Shown: one piece after another, positions 26,485-34,377 of the stretch
Layout: the number at the start of each line of letters is the position of its first letter
Position numbering within the stretch: the stretch's first letter is position 1
Source: CAWEZN01 sp964498015
GTDB lineage: Bacteria > Zixibacteria > MSB-5A5 > GN15 > PGXB01
Direction: 5' to 3'
Assembly (NCBI GenBank): GCA_964498015.1
Contig: CAZCFT010000001.1
Location: 12,608 to 76,607 of the forward strand
Length of the DNA: 64,000 nt
Position numbers and translations under genes: made by a program
Notes under the pieces: model-generated
Databases searched by the model: none
What the model was told of the DNA's origin: nothing
What the model saw: the letters and a program-made list of their open reading frames with translations, nothing else

Positions 26485-26973
26485 ATGAAGTTTGAGTTAA
26501 AATCGATAAGCTATTGGCCACTGCTCAAGATATCTTTTGTGATAAATCTGATATTTGGATTTGTCATGGGGATATTCTTCGCATTATTCATCGGGGTCAT
26601 TTTTTCATTGGCAAGCAATTTTAGCGGGCTTGGGGGGATGCCAATGTTCCAGGAAGGGATGCCTTCTGTCGGATTGTTGCTCATATTGTATCCATTCATT
26701 TTCGGATTTGGGGGAGCTTTCATAAATACGATTGCGGCGCTGATTCTGGCCTTTATATACAATATGGTAACGAAGGCGATCGGTGGAATTGAGATAGAGC
26801 TAAATCAAATTGTACTTCAGCCGGTTGTATCTTCGTCAGCGCAGATGGCACAGACACCCGGATATTATGTATCGTCATCGCATCAGCCTCCGGTTCCGCC
26901 GCCTCCCCCGCCGCCGATTCAGCCATTGCCGCCGGACATGGTTCCTCCCCCGGACAACTCAGAACAGGGATAG
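26485..26973 (+). CDS. Small membrane protein, DUF3566-like, with proline-rich tail
   Basis: The 162-residue protein has two to three hydrophobic segments: residues 13-48 (one long or two short helices) and residues 62-95. The second region ends in FIYNMVTKAIGGIEIELN, which resembles the end of DUF3566 membrane domains. A cytosolic or periplasmic tail from about residue 115 is rich in proline, with a run of seven consecutive prolines. Function is unknown. The gene stands alone between acyl-CoA ligase and gltX, with AGAGAGGGAA ahead of the ATG. Confidence 0.6.
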   Translation: MKFELKSISYWPLLKISFVINLIFGFVMGIFFALFIGVIFSLASNFSGLGGMPMFQEGMPSVGLLLILYPFIFGFGGAFINTIAALILAFIYNMVTKAIGGIEIELNQIVLQPVVSSSAQMAQTPGYYVSSSHQPPVPPPPPPPIQPLPPDMVPPPDNSEQG

Positions 26974-27011
26974 CCGAGCAGTTGATTTTTGACAAGGATT
27001 AAAGGCATTTT

Positions 27012-28469
27012 ATGACATCAGATGAGATCAGAGTCAGAATTGCGCCGTCGCCGTCAGGGTATCTTCATGTCGGGACAGCGCGAACAGCGATATTTAATTG
27101 GTTATATGCAAGGCAAAAAAAAGGCAAATTTGTTCTGAGAATTGAAGATACCGATAAGAATCGGTCTGATGCAAGTCTTGTCCAGCCGATTCTCGACGCA
27201 TTAAAATGGCTTGGAGTTGATTGGGATGAGGGGCCGTATTATCAATCAGAAAGAACCGAAAGATATAAGCCTTATATAGCAAAATTGCTTGATAGCGGCC
27301 ATGGCTATCGGTGTTTCTGCACTCCCGAAGAGCTGGCCAGAGAAAGGGAGACTGCTATGGCTGAGAAGAGGGCTCCCAAGTATGATCGCAAGTGCCTGCG
27401 CAGATCGGAAAGTGAAATCGCAGTATTATTGGACAAGAAAACGCCTTTCGCTATTAGGTTGAAGATACCTGACGGAGTCACCAGTTATGACGACCTTGTA
27501 CTCGGATCAATTACCAGAGAGAACGCTGAAATAGAGGATTTGGTTATCAGCCGCGGCGATGGAAGCGCAGTTTATAATATGGCGGTAGTTGTCGATGATC
27601 ATGAAATGGGAATTACCCATGTTATTCGAGGAAATGACCATGTCAGCAATACTTTTAAGCAGATTCATATTTATCGCGCTTTAGGCATCGAACCGCCGAA
27701 ATTTGCGCATGTCCCATTAATTCTTCGTCCTGACAGGAAAAAGGTTTCCAAGCGGCTGGGAGATAAGGATGTCGCAGAGTACGGAAAGGAAGGGATTTTA
27801 CCGGAGGCGCTTTTCAATTTTCTGTGTCTCTTAGGTTGGTCGCCGAAAGATGATAGGGAATTCCTCCGGCGCGAAGAATTGATTGACTTATTTGTTTTGA
27901 AAAATGTCAATCCGGCCAATCCAATTTTTAACGAGGAAAAGCTACTGGCCATTAACAAGCTTTATATCAAGGGATATCCGGATCATAGGCTGGCTGAGAT
28001 GGTGGCGCCGCTTTATGTGGCCGCCGGATTTACGACCAAATACTGGTTGGAAACCCGTTGGAGTTATCTGTTGAAGATTGTCGCCCTGCTGAAAGAACGT
28101 TGTCGGCGGATGACAGATTTTGTTTCTTTGGGCGAATATTTTTTCCATTCGGAGTACAAATATGATCCGGAGGCCGCGAGTAAGGCTTTCACTCCAGAGG
28201 CGGCCAGTATTTTGCTGAAGCTTTCTGAGAAATTTTCCCCGATAGATGATTTTACAAAGGAGAATCTTGAAACGGCTCTTAATGGCCTTGCGGCAGAACT
28301 CGGTATAAAGAAGGGAATTATTATTCATCCCACCAGGCTGGCGGTATCGGGAATTTCTGTTGGTCCAGGTCTATATGATATACTTGAAACGCTGGGAAAG
28401 ACAGAAGTATTGCATAGACTTCAGCGAGCTATTAATTATATTGCTGACAGCGGTAAAAAAGGAGGATGA
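27012..28469 (+). CDS. gltX: Glutamyl-tRNA synthetase
   Basis: Charges tRNA(Glu), and in organisms with GatCAB often also tRNA(Gln). The class I HIGH-type motif is in PSPSGYLHVGTARTA (His19), and the KMSKS equivalent is KKVSKRLGD near residue 245. FVLRIEDTDKNRS and DDHEMGITHVIRGNDH are also diagnostic. The C-terminal anticodon-binding domain is complete at 485 residues. gatB in the same window supports a transamidation route to Gln-tRNA(Gln), which would require this enzyme to be non-discriminating; that is inference. Confidence 0.97.
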   Translation: MTSDEIRVRIAPSPSGYLHVGTARTAIFNWLYARQKKGKFVLRIEDTDKNRSDASLVQPILDALKWLGVDWDEGPYYQSERTERYKPYIAKLLDSGHGYRCFCTPEELARERETAMAEKRAPKYDRKCLRRSESEIAVLLDKKTPFAIRLKIPDGVTSYDDLVLGSITRENAEIEDLVISRGDGSAVYNMAVVVDDHEMGITHVIRGNDHVSNTFKQIHIYRALGIEPPKFAHVPLILRPDRKKVSKRLGDKDVAEYGKEGILPEALFNFLCLLGWSPKDDREFLRREELIDLFVLKNVNPANPIFNEEKLLAINKLYIKGYPDHRLAEMVAPLYVAAGFTTKYWLETRWSYLLKIVALLKERCRRMTDFVSLGEYFFHSEYKYDPEAASKAFTPEAASILLKLSEKFSPIDDFTKENLETALNGLAAELGIKKGIIIHPTRLAVSGISVGPGLYDILETLGKTEVLHRLQRAINYIADSGKKGG

Positions 28470-28473
28470 GATT

Positions 28474-28635
28474 ATGGATAAAAAGAGCCAGTTGGAAAAA
28501 GAGATCAGAGAATTGGAAAAGAAGTTAGATAAAGATCATTTCGGAGAGCTGTTTAACAAGGCTCAGCACAAGAAGGATATTAACCACCTACAGAAATTGA
28601 AAAAGGAACTGGAGATGTTGAAAGGGAAGAAGTAG
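28474..28635 (+). CDS. Small charged coiled-coil protein, unknown
   Basis: A 53-residue, Lys/Glu-rich protein whose heptad-like pattern (LEKEIRELEKKLDKD and LKKELEMLKGKK) suggests a helical hairpin or coiled coil. I chose ATG 28474 because a strong AAGGAGG lies about nine bases upstream, within the end of gltX. It precedes the ferritin-like gene by 32 bases and is probably in the same transcript. I recognise no family. Confidence 0.6.
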   Translation: MDKKSQLEKEIRELEKKLDKDHFGELFNKAQHKKDINHLQKLKKELEMLKGKK

Positions 28636-28667
28636 GATTATGTATTTCCAATTATAGGAGCAATTGA

Positions 28668-29171
28668 ATGAATAAAGAAATCTTTCGCGATAAGGGGACG
28701 CTTATCAAGGCGGGTATTAAAGGGGAAGAAGATGGATATATGTTTTATGGTCTGCTTGCGGAAAAGGCCTCTAAGGTTGACGTTAAATTAAGATTGGAGC
28801 ATCTCCGTGACGATGAAAAGCGACACAAGGCCATTCTTACTAATTTATATCGCAAGCATGTCGGCGGAGAACCGGTCGACTTGCCGGAAAAAGGGATTGG
28901 GCCGCTGGATAAGGTATTTGAAAAGGGGAAGTTGAAGAAGCTTAAATCGGAAATGGAATATATTAATCTGGCGATTGAAGCAGAACTGGCCGCGACCAAT
29001 TTTTATAAGGAGGGACAAGCAGTCGTTGACGACAAGGAATTTAAAGATATTCTACATCAGTTGTCAGAAGAAGAAAACAGTCACTATGAAATATTGAAGG
29101 CGGAGAGAGAGGCATTGACCGGGAATTATTTCTGGTTCTCCACGGATGGCAGCTCTCACATGGAATATTAG
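28668..29171 (+). CDS. Ferritin-like diiron protein, rubrerythrin family (no rubredoxin domain)
   Basis: A 167-residue four-helix protein with the diiron ligand pattern of rubrerythrins: EEDGYMFY in the first helix, DDEKRHKAI in the second, EAELAATNFY in the third and EEENSHYEIL in the fourth. Rubrerythrins reduce hydrogen peroxide using electrons delivered through a C-terminal rubredoxin domain. Here the protein stops after the fourth helix and a short YFWFSTDG tail, and the rubredoxin part is a separate gene 18 bases downstream. The group therefore looks like a split rubrerythrin in a peroxide-defence cluster. Confidence 0.88.
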   Translation: MNKEIFRDKGTLIKAGIKGEEDGYMFYGLLAEKASKVDVKLRLEHLRDDEKRHKAILTNLYRKHVGGEPVDLPEKGIGPLDKVFEKGKLKKLKSEMEYINLAIEAELAATNFYKEGQAVVDDKEFKDILHQLSEEENSHYEILKAEREALTGNYFWFSTDGSSHMEY

Positions 29172-29189
29172 GACAGAATAGGAGCGAAT

Positions 29190-29300
29190 ATGGAATGGGT
29201 ATGTTCGGTCTGCGGGTATGTCCATACGGATGATTCCCCTCCGGAAAACTGCCCTATATGCGGGGCGCCGTCGGACAGATTTTCGAAAAGCAATGAATAG
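29190..29300 (+). CDS. Rubredoxin-like mini-protein (detached rubrerythrin domain)
   Basis: A 36-residue protein starting at ATG 29190 behind GGAGCG. It has two Cys-xx-Cys knuckles: VCSVCGY (Cys5, Cys8) and CPICGAP (Cys21, Cys24), with WVC and PPENCP contacts as in the C-terminal rubredoxin domain of rubrerythrins. The four cysteines would bind one iron and carry electrons to the ferritin-like protein upstream. It is much shorter than free rubredoxins (about 52 residues). The spacing of the second pair and the overall match make it a real gene despite its size. Confidence 0.85.
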   Translation: MEWVCSVCGYVHTDDSPPENCPICGAPSDRFSKSNE

Positions 29301-29314
29301 CGGAGTAGTCACTC

Positions 29315-29800
29315 ATGCTGAATATATTTGATGCAAATTTGAGAGTGGGAAAGAAAGCCCCCGATTTCGCGCTTCCTTCACATATTGGCGGGAAGGTCAG
29401 GTTATTGGATTTTCGGGGCAAAAAAAATGTTCTTCTCGCTTTCTATCCGATGGATTGGACTCCAGTCTGAACCAATCAGATGCCGGCTTACGAACGAGAT
29501 TCAGAGCGGTTCGATAAGCTGGAAACTCAGGTTCTGAGTATATCGGTTGACTCGATTCCCTGCCATCAAGCCTGGCAGAAAACGCTTGGGGGAATTTCGT
29601 TCCCAATTCTCTCTGATTATTGGCCTCATGGGAAAGTCTCTAAACGATACGGGGTATTGACAGATTCCGGTTATTGTGAAAGGGTAATATTCATCATCGA
29701 TAAAGAGGGTATTATCCGATATATCGAGAATGTAGGGTTGAAGAATTTGCCGGATAATGAGAAGGCATTTAAGGCGCTGGAAGAAATAAATGGAGTATAA
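29315..29800 (+). CDS. Peroxiredoxin with selenocysteine (in-frame TGA) at the peroxidatic position
   Basis: Reading from ATG 29315 through an in-frame TGA at 29468-29470 to the stop at 29800 gives a continuous 161-residue peroxiredoxin. The TGA falls exactly at the peroxidatic cysteine: FYPMDWTPV, then codon 52, then TNQMPAYER; relatives have TPVC. Thr49 and Arg123 of the active site are in place, and Cys83 (SIPCHQAW) could be the resolving residue. Downstream similarity (FPILSDYWPHG, RVIFIIDKEG) continues without frame change, so a sequencing indel is excluded and only a base substitution could mimic it. A SECIS-like hairpin follows the TGA. It reduces peroxides, and follows the split rubrerythrin by 14 bases. 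An ATG at 29480 could only give an inactive fragment. Confidence 0.88.
29483..29522 (+). promoter_or_regulatory. SECIS-like stem-loop in peroxiredoxin mRNA
   Basis: CCGGCTTACGAAC (29483-29495) pairs with GTTCGATAAGCTGG (29509-29522): 13 base pairs with one G-U and one bulged A (29514). The 13-base apical loop (29496-29508) begins with GAG. The loop starts 25 bases after the TGA, within the distance known for bacterial SECIS elements, which SelB reads to insert selenocysteine. Confidence 0.7.
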
Positions 29801-29944
29801 AGCGGCGGGTATATCGAGGCAAGAATATCAGGATGTTATTTACGACCGTGGGGGTGGATTCGGCGCCTGACCTCTATTTTCTCACCTGCCTTTTTGCAAA
29901 TATGAATCGTATATCGGTTGAATGTTATTTTGTTGGATAGATAG

Positions 29945-31024
29945 ATGTTTTACGCATTACCAAAGGAATATCGGGAAGCCCAAAATGCGGATCTTCAGGG
30001 GCGAATAACGGCGGCCAAGGAGCGACTTGGAAAGCGCTCTATTATTCTGACCCATCATTATCAGCGGATTGAGATAGTGGAATTGGGAGACGCGGTAGGG
30101 GATTCCTACGGGCTCTCAAAAATTGCGGCTTCACGCGGCGATGTGGAATATATATTTTTCTGCGGCGTGCATTTCATGGCCGAAGCGGCGGATATTCTTT
30201 CTAAAGATCATCAGAAAGTTTATCTTCCCAACCCGCTTGCGGGATGTCCGATGGCGGATATGGCGGAGATGGCTGATGTTTTCGAGGCATGGGAAGTACT
30301 AAAGAATTTCGGGGGCGAAGACAGAATCATGCCTATTTCATATATGAACTCCGCGGCGGGATTGAAAGCTTTTTGCGGCAAATTTGGGGGGCTAATCTGT
30401 ACGTCGTCTAATGCCGATGCCGCTTACAAATACGGGTTTGAGCGAAGGGAGAAGCTATTCTTCTTCCCTGACCAGCATTTGGGATATAATACAGGGATCA
30501 AATTCGGTCTGAAATCGGAAGATATGGTTATATGGGACTTTTCCCGTGAGATGGGGGGATTAACCGAAGAGCAATTGAACCGGGCAAAAGTTATCCTGTG
30601 GAAAGGCCATTGTCATGTTCATACGAATTTCAGAGCCGAACATGTGAATGAAGTTCGCGACAAATATCCGGGGGCGAAAATAGTGGTTCATCCGGAGTGC
30701 CCACCTGAAGTGGTATCGCGGGCCGATGCAGTCGGGTCAACCAGCTTCATAGTTAAGTATGTCGAATCCCAGCCGCCCGGTTCTATAATTGCCATTGGGA
30801 CAGAGATAAATCTGATAAATAGGCTGGCAGTCTATCATCCGGAAATGAAGATATTTGAATTATCGGGTCAGACTTGCCCAGTATGCGCGAACATGTACCG
30901 TACGACGCTAAACGATCTGGCGTACAGCATGGAGCATTTCATGGATTTGGGACCGGTGACGGTTCCTGAAGAGACCAAGAAATATGCTCTTATCGCGCTT
31001 GAGCGGATGCTTGAAGTGCATTGA
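29945..31024 (+). CDS. nadA: Quinolinate synthase
   Basis: [4Fe-4S] enzyme that condenses iminoaspartate with dihydroxyacetone phosphate to quinolinate for NAD synthesis. The three likely cluster cysteines are Cys101 (LAGCPMADM), Cys223 (KGHCHVH) and Cys311 in SGQTCPVCANMY. TSSNADAAYKYGF and HPECPPEVV are also conserved. At 359 residues it is slightly longer than the E. coli enzyme. It stands alone on the plus strand; the 144-base gap before it (29801-29944) shows no gene and no clear promoter. No nadB or nadC neighbour is present. Confidence 0.94.
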   Translation: MFYALPKEYREAQNADLQGRITAAKERLGKRSIILTHHYQRIEIVELGDAVGDSYGLSKIAASRGDVEYIFFCGVHFMAEAADILSKDHQKVYLPNPLAGCPMADMAEMADVFEAWEVLKNFGGEDRIMPISYMNSAAGLKAFCGKFGGLICTSSNADAAYKYGFERREKLFFFPDQHLGYNTGIKFGLKSEDMVIWDFSREMGGLTEEQLNRAKVILWKGHCHVHTNFRAEHVNEVRDKYPGAKIVVHPECPPEVVSRADAVGSTSFIVKYVESQPPGSIIAIGTEINLINRLAVYHPEMKIFELSGQTCPVCANMYRTTLNDLAYSMEHFMDLGPVTVPEETKKYALIALERMLEVH

Positions 31025-31074
31025 TTTTGGTTTGGCGGATTTCGAAGCTCCCTGAAAAGCATCGGGATTTCGCC

Positions 31075-31947
31075 CTACAATTTCCCCTCTGTCAATTTCA
31101 CAATTACGACGCCTATGATTATCATTCCGCCGCCCGCCCATTCGATTGGAGATGGGAAAGAGCGCAAAATGACGAAGGCGAAAATGGCGGTGAAAATTGG
31201 GGTCGATTGTGAGATTAGGGCGGCTCGTGAGATGTCGATTCTTTTCATGGCCATCTGATAAGTGGCGCGCCCGATAACTGGCGCCAAGAGGGCGGCAGAG
31301 GCTATCAGCAAGAGAGTTCTAATATCCGGCAGGAAAAGAGCTTGGCCCTTGACAAGCAGAATGCCAAATAGTATTGGAATGAGGAATAGATTGCGGTAAA
31401 AAAGGAAGCTCGCTGTACCTATTCTGGCTATATTTTTCTTAATAATTATCTCAGATGATGCAAAAAAAAGAGCAGATAGTACCATCAGGGTGGCGCCTTG
31501 AGAAATCACGATGTTTGTCCTGTACTTAAGAATAAAGAGTCCCGCCAACGCCACCAGCCCGCCCAAAATTTCCACCGGAGAAAGCTTCTCTTTCAAAACC
31601 ATATATGCCAAAGCCACGGTAAAAACTACCTCGAATCTCGAAAGGAAGGAAACTGTCGCCGGTTGCATTATTTTAAGGGCGGTCATGCCGAACGATAAGG
31701 CGATGGCGAAAGCTATTGCGAGAAAGAAGATCAGCGCAAGAAATTTGGGATTCGGCGACGAAATTTCTTTGCGTTTCTCTCGACTGGCAAGCGAGGCCGA
31801 GGAAAAAATCCAGGCAAAGACAAAAAGATAGAAATTCAGGATTTCGGGAGACAATTTGTCCAGCGCAATTTTCTCTGGAATATTGGCCAGCCCGCAGGCG
31901 ATGGCACAGGTCAGGGCATAGAGATCGCCGAAGCGATTAGATTTCAT
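31075..31947 (-). CDS. EamA/DMT family transporter
   Basis: A 290-residue inner-membrane protein with about ten hydrophobic helices arranged as two EamA repeats; each ends with the family's YMVLKEKLSPVEILGGLVAL-like or RSFPSPIEWAGGGMIIIG-like segment. Such proteins export or import small metabolites, and the substrate cannot be predicted. It is the last gene of the minus-strand nadE-rsmI-PAP2-lgt operon; its ATG overlaps the lgt stop by four bases. It converges with nadA. Confidence 0.85.
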   Translation of the reverse strand: MKSNRFGDLYALTCAIACGLANIPEKIALDKLSPEILNFYLFVFAWIFSSASLASREKRKEISSPNPKFLALIFFLAIAFAIALSFGMTALKIMQPATVSFLSRFEVVFTVALAYMVLKEKLSPVEILGGLVALAGLFILKYRTNIVISQGATLMVLSALFFASSEIIIKKNIARIGTASFLFYRNLFLIPILFGILLVKGQALFLPDIRTLLLIASAALLAPVIGRATYQMAMKRIDISRAALISQSTPIFTAIFAFVILRSFPSPIEWAGGGMIIIGVVIVKLTEGKL

Positions 31948-32762
31948 TTATTATTCGAAGGCTGAGATTTGGGATTCTTGCGGCACTGAATGATATAAAT
32001 GGCCAGGCCAGTAAGAAAGAGCAATACAGAGATAACCTGATTATAAGTCGCCCCTATTCCCATAAAGGATAACTTCATGTCATTCTCGTAATATCTAACA
32101 TATTCAATAAGATAACGAAAGGTAGCTTCAATTATGAAAAGCAGAGATACGACTTGTCCATCAAACGATTTATGCTTTGATCTCCAGTGGAGGACCAGAA
32201 AGAGGATTAGTCCGTATAGGGAGCTATACAGTTGGGCGGGGTGCAGATGCTCGGCGCCAAAGACGTAGGACGGGATAGAATTGGGGGGAAAGGAGACTCC
32301 CCAGGGGAGGCCAGTCGGCGTCCCAAAACAACAGCCATTGAGAAAGCAACCGACTCTTGTAAATATCAATCCCAGACCAACCGTGGGGGCAAAGAGGTCG
32401 AAAATCTGTAGAACCGAAAGGCGTTTGGACCGGATATACAAATAAGATAATATAACAGCTGTCAATATGCCGCCATAGAGGTTTAATCCCTGAATTCCGA
32501 ATTCGCCGGAGTGAAAAGGGTTGATTGCGGAAGACCAGTTGCCGCTAAATTCCTCCAGATGGAAAAGTACATAAAAAAGCCTGGCGCCGGCGACGCCCCC
32601 AAAAATCATGATATAGGAAATCGAAAGGAGTAGGTTAAAATCGATCTTCCTTTTTTTGGATGCCCGGTAGACATAGAAAACTCCCAGTAAAAAGGAAATG
32701 GTCAGCATCAGGCCGTATCCTCGAATGGCGATCGGACCGATTCTAAAAAATTCAGGATACAA
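31944..32762 (-). CDS. lgt: Prolipoprotein diacylglyceryl transferase
   Basis: Transfers diacylglycerol from phosphatidylglycerol to the lipobox cysteine of prolipoproteins. The 272-residue protein has about seven membrane segments. The signature is TRVGCFLNGCCFG with the catalytic Arg, preceded by GLNLYGGIL, where Tyr replaces the His of the E. coli SFHGGL loop as in many other phyla. HPAQLYSSLYG is the next conserved piece. At least three lipoproteins in this window depend on it. It overlaps the upstream PAP2 gene by 11 bases. Confidence 0.95.
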   Translation of the reverse strand: MYPEFFRIGPIAIRGYGLMLTISFLLGVFYVYRASKKRKIDFNLLLSISYIMIFGGVAGARLFYVLFHLEEFSGNWSSAINPFHSGEFGIQGLNLYGGILTAVILSYLYIRSKRLSVLQIFDLFAPTVGLGLIFTRVGCFLNGCCFGTPTGLPWGVSFPPNSIPSYVFGAEHLHPAQLYSSLYGLILFLVLHWRSKHKSFDGQVVSLLFIIEATFRYLIEYVRYYENDMKLSFMGIGATYNQVISVLLFLTGLAIYIIQCRKNPKSQPSNNK

Positions 32763-33663
32763 AAGTCACCGTCCGTTTCTCTTCCGCCTCCGGAAAATCT
32801 ATTTTTTGGTCAAATTTTGAATAATATTTCAAGGTTAAGATAATCATCACCGTTCCTATGGCCGCTCCGACCGCCACATCGGAGATATAATGAAATCTTC
32901 CATAGATAGTTCCAAAGGCGAGTCCGATAGTTATGGGTAATAGAGTAAGGCCAAGGGGCCGGATATATTTTAGTGAGTAAACCAGAATAACCAGCGCGAC
33001 TGCGACATGCGATGATGGCATACAGCCCCCATGTATGGCTCCGCCCTCAATCATAAAATTGACCATCGGTCTGAAAATAGGCCCGCTGATTTCATTCATA
33101 TACTGTCCGGCAAAATGATAGCGGGGACCTTCAATCGGGTAAAGATAAAATAGAATATATGAAGCAAAAAAGGTCAGGCAGATCGCAGTCAGGGCCTGCC
33201 TGATTTCATAATATTTTTTCAGGAAGAACATGGGAAGCAGAAAAATCGGCAGTAGGAAATAATATGAGAAATATGAAAAGCTTAGGATTTCGGTGATCCA
33301 GGTTCTAATCAGATGGCGGTCGAGCCACAGGGTTGGTTCTATGCCGAGGATTCTGGCCTCAAAAGCAACGAGTTGACTGTCAAAGAAATTGGAGAAGAAG
33401 AGTTTCATCAAGCCGCCGGTTTGTTCATAAAAAATAGTGAAGAGGAGGGCCGGATAAAAGAATCGGATAAGAAGCAGAATCCTATTCTTGGGATCGCGGA
33501 TAAGTTTAACAATTAAGGATACAATGATTAGCATCCCAAAATTCACGACCAGTGGCTCATAGTACATTTCAAGAGGACGGCCAAAGATCAGAATTAGAGC
33601 GGAGAGCAAAATGATATAGAAATAGATTATGACGTCAAAGGGGTAGATTCGGCCTTTAGTCAT
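32752..33663 (-). CDS. PAP2-superfamily membrane phosphatase (AUR1-like)
   Basis: A 303-residue polytopic protein. The PAP2 active-site motifs lie in the C-terminal half: GGCMPSSHVAVA (motif 2) and YGRFHYISDVAVGAAIG (motif 3), with YPIEGPRY before them. This layout matches the inositol phosphorylceramide synthase/AUR1-like branch of the PAP2 family. Likely substrates are lipid phosphates such as undecaprenyl diphosphate or phosphatidate, but the sequence does not decide. It overlaps rsmI by eight bases and lgt by 11, so it sits in an envelope-lipid operon. Confidence 0.85.
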   Translation of the reverse strand: MTKGRIYPFDVIIYFYIILLSALILIFGRPLEMYYEPLVVNFGMLIIVSLIVKLIRDPKNRILLLIRFFYPALLFTIFYEQTGGLMKLFFSNFFDSQLVAFEARILGIEPTLWLDRHLIRTWITEILSFSYFSYYFLLPIFLLPMFFLKKYYEIRQALTAICLTFFASYILFYLYPIEGPRYHFAGQYMNEISGPIFRPMVNFMIEGGAIHGGCMPSSHVAVALVILVYSLKYIRPLGLTLLPITIGLAFGTIYGRFHYISDVAVGAAIGTVMIILTLKYYSKFDQKIDFPEAEEKRTVTFVS

Positions 33664-34372
33664 AACGCCCTTTCTTCAATTTCTCAGAGCCTGCCACAAC
33701 AAGGACTATTTCTCCTTTGATATTTCTTGAATTTATGACAGCGAGAATTTCTGAAAGATGACCGCGTATGAATTCCTCGTAGATTTTGGAAATCTCGCGG
33801 GCCAGACAGGCGGAGCGATCCCCCAAGACTTCAAGCATGTCGGAGACAGTTTTTTCGACGCGAAAAGGGGATTCATAGAAAATAAGGGTATGTTCGAGAC
33901 CTTTTAGTTTTTCCAAACGATTCTTTCGAGCGCCTGATTTGTTCGGCAAGAAACCCTCAAAGAAAAATCTGTCGAGCGGCAGTCCGGAGCCTGTCAATGC
34001 TGGAATAAGAGCATTGGCTCCGGGGAGAGGGGAGACGGCGATGTTATTATTTATGGCGGCTCGAATTATTCTAAAGGCCGGATCGGAAAGCCCGGGCGAA
34101 CCGGCATCGGTGACAACTGAGACATTTCCGCCCCCTTGTAATACTTCTATGAGTAACGGCAAGCGCGCCTGCTCGTTAAAATCATGATAGCTGACCATTC
34201 TCTTTTTTATTCCGAGAAGAGATAGTAATTTCCCGGTGACTCTTGTGTCTTCACAGGCGACAAGCTCTGAAATTTTTAATGTATCAATCGCGCGCTGAGT
34301 AATATCGCCGAGATTGCCGATGGGGGTCGGCACCAGAAAAAGTTTGCCTGTCGATGAGTCTTTGTCAGTCAT
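33656..34372 (-). CDS. rsmI: 16S rRNA (cytidine-1402-2'-O)-methyltransferase
   Basis: SAM-dependent methyltransferase of the tetrapyrrole-methylase fold that modifies C1402 of 16S rRNA. Diagnostic pieces are VPTPIGNLGDITQRAI at the N-terminus, ACEDTRVTGKLL, VTDAGSPGLSDP and PGANALIPALTGSGLP, then FYESPFRV. At 238 residues it is somewhat shorter than E. coli RsmI (286), lacking part of the C-terminal extension. It follows nadE by five bases. Confidence 0.95.
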   Translation of the reverse strand: MTDKDSSTGKLFLVPTPIGNLGDITQRAIDTLKISELVACEDTRVTGKLLSLLGIKKRMVSYHDFNEQARLPLLIEVLQGGGNVSVVTDAGSPGLSDPAFRIIRAAINNNIAVSPLPGANALIPALTGSGLPLDRFFFEGFLPNKSGARKNRLEKLKGLEHTLIFYESPFRVEKTVSDMLEVLGDRSACLAREISKIYEEFIRGHLSEILAVINSRNIKGEIVLVVAGSEKLKKGRYD

Positions 34373-34377
34373 CTAAA

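Noticed and set aside
29468..29470. TGA as a nonsense mutation making a peroxiredoxin pseudogene
   Set aside because: The stop falls exactly on the catalytic Cys codon, the frame beyond is intact and a SECIS-type hairpin follows; chance decay would not favour this codon. It stays open until selenocysteine genes are checked.
29480..29800. A stand-alone 106-residue protein starting at ATG 29480
   Set aside because: It is the part of the peroxiredoxin after the TGA and lacks the catalytic motif and N-terminal strands; reading through from 29315 explains it better.
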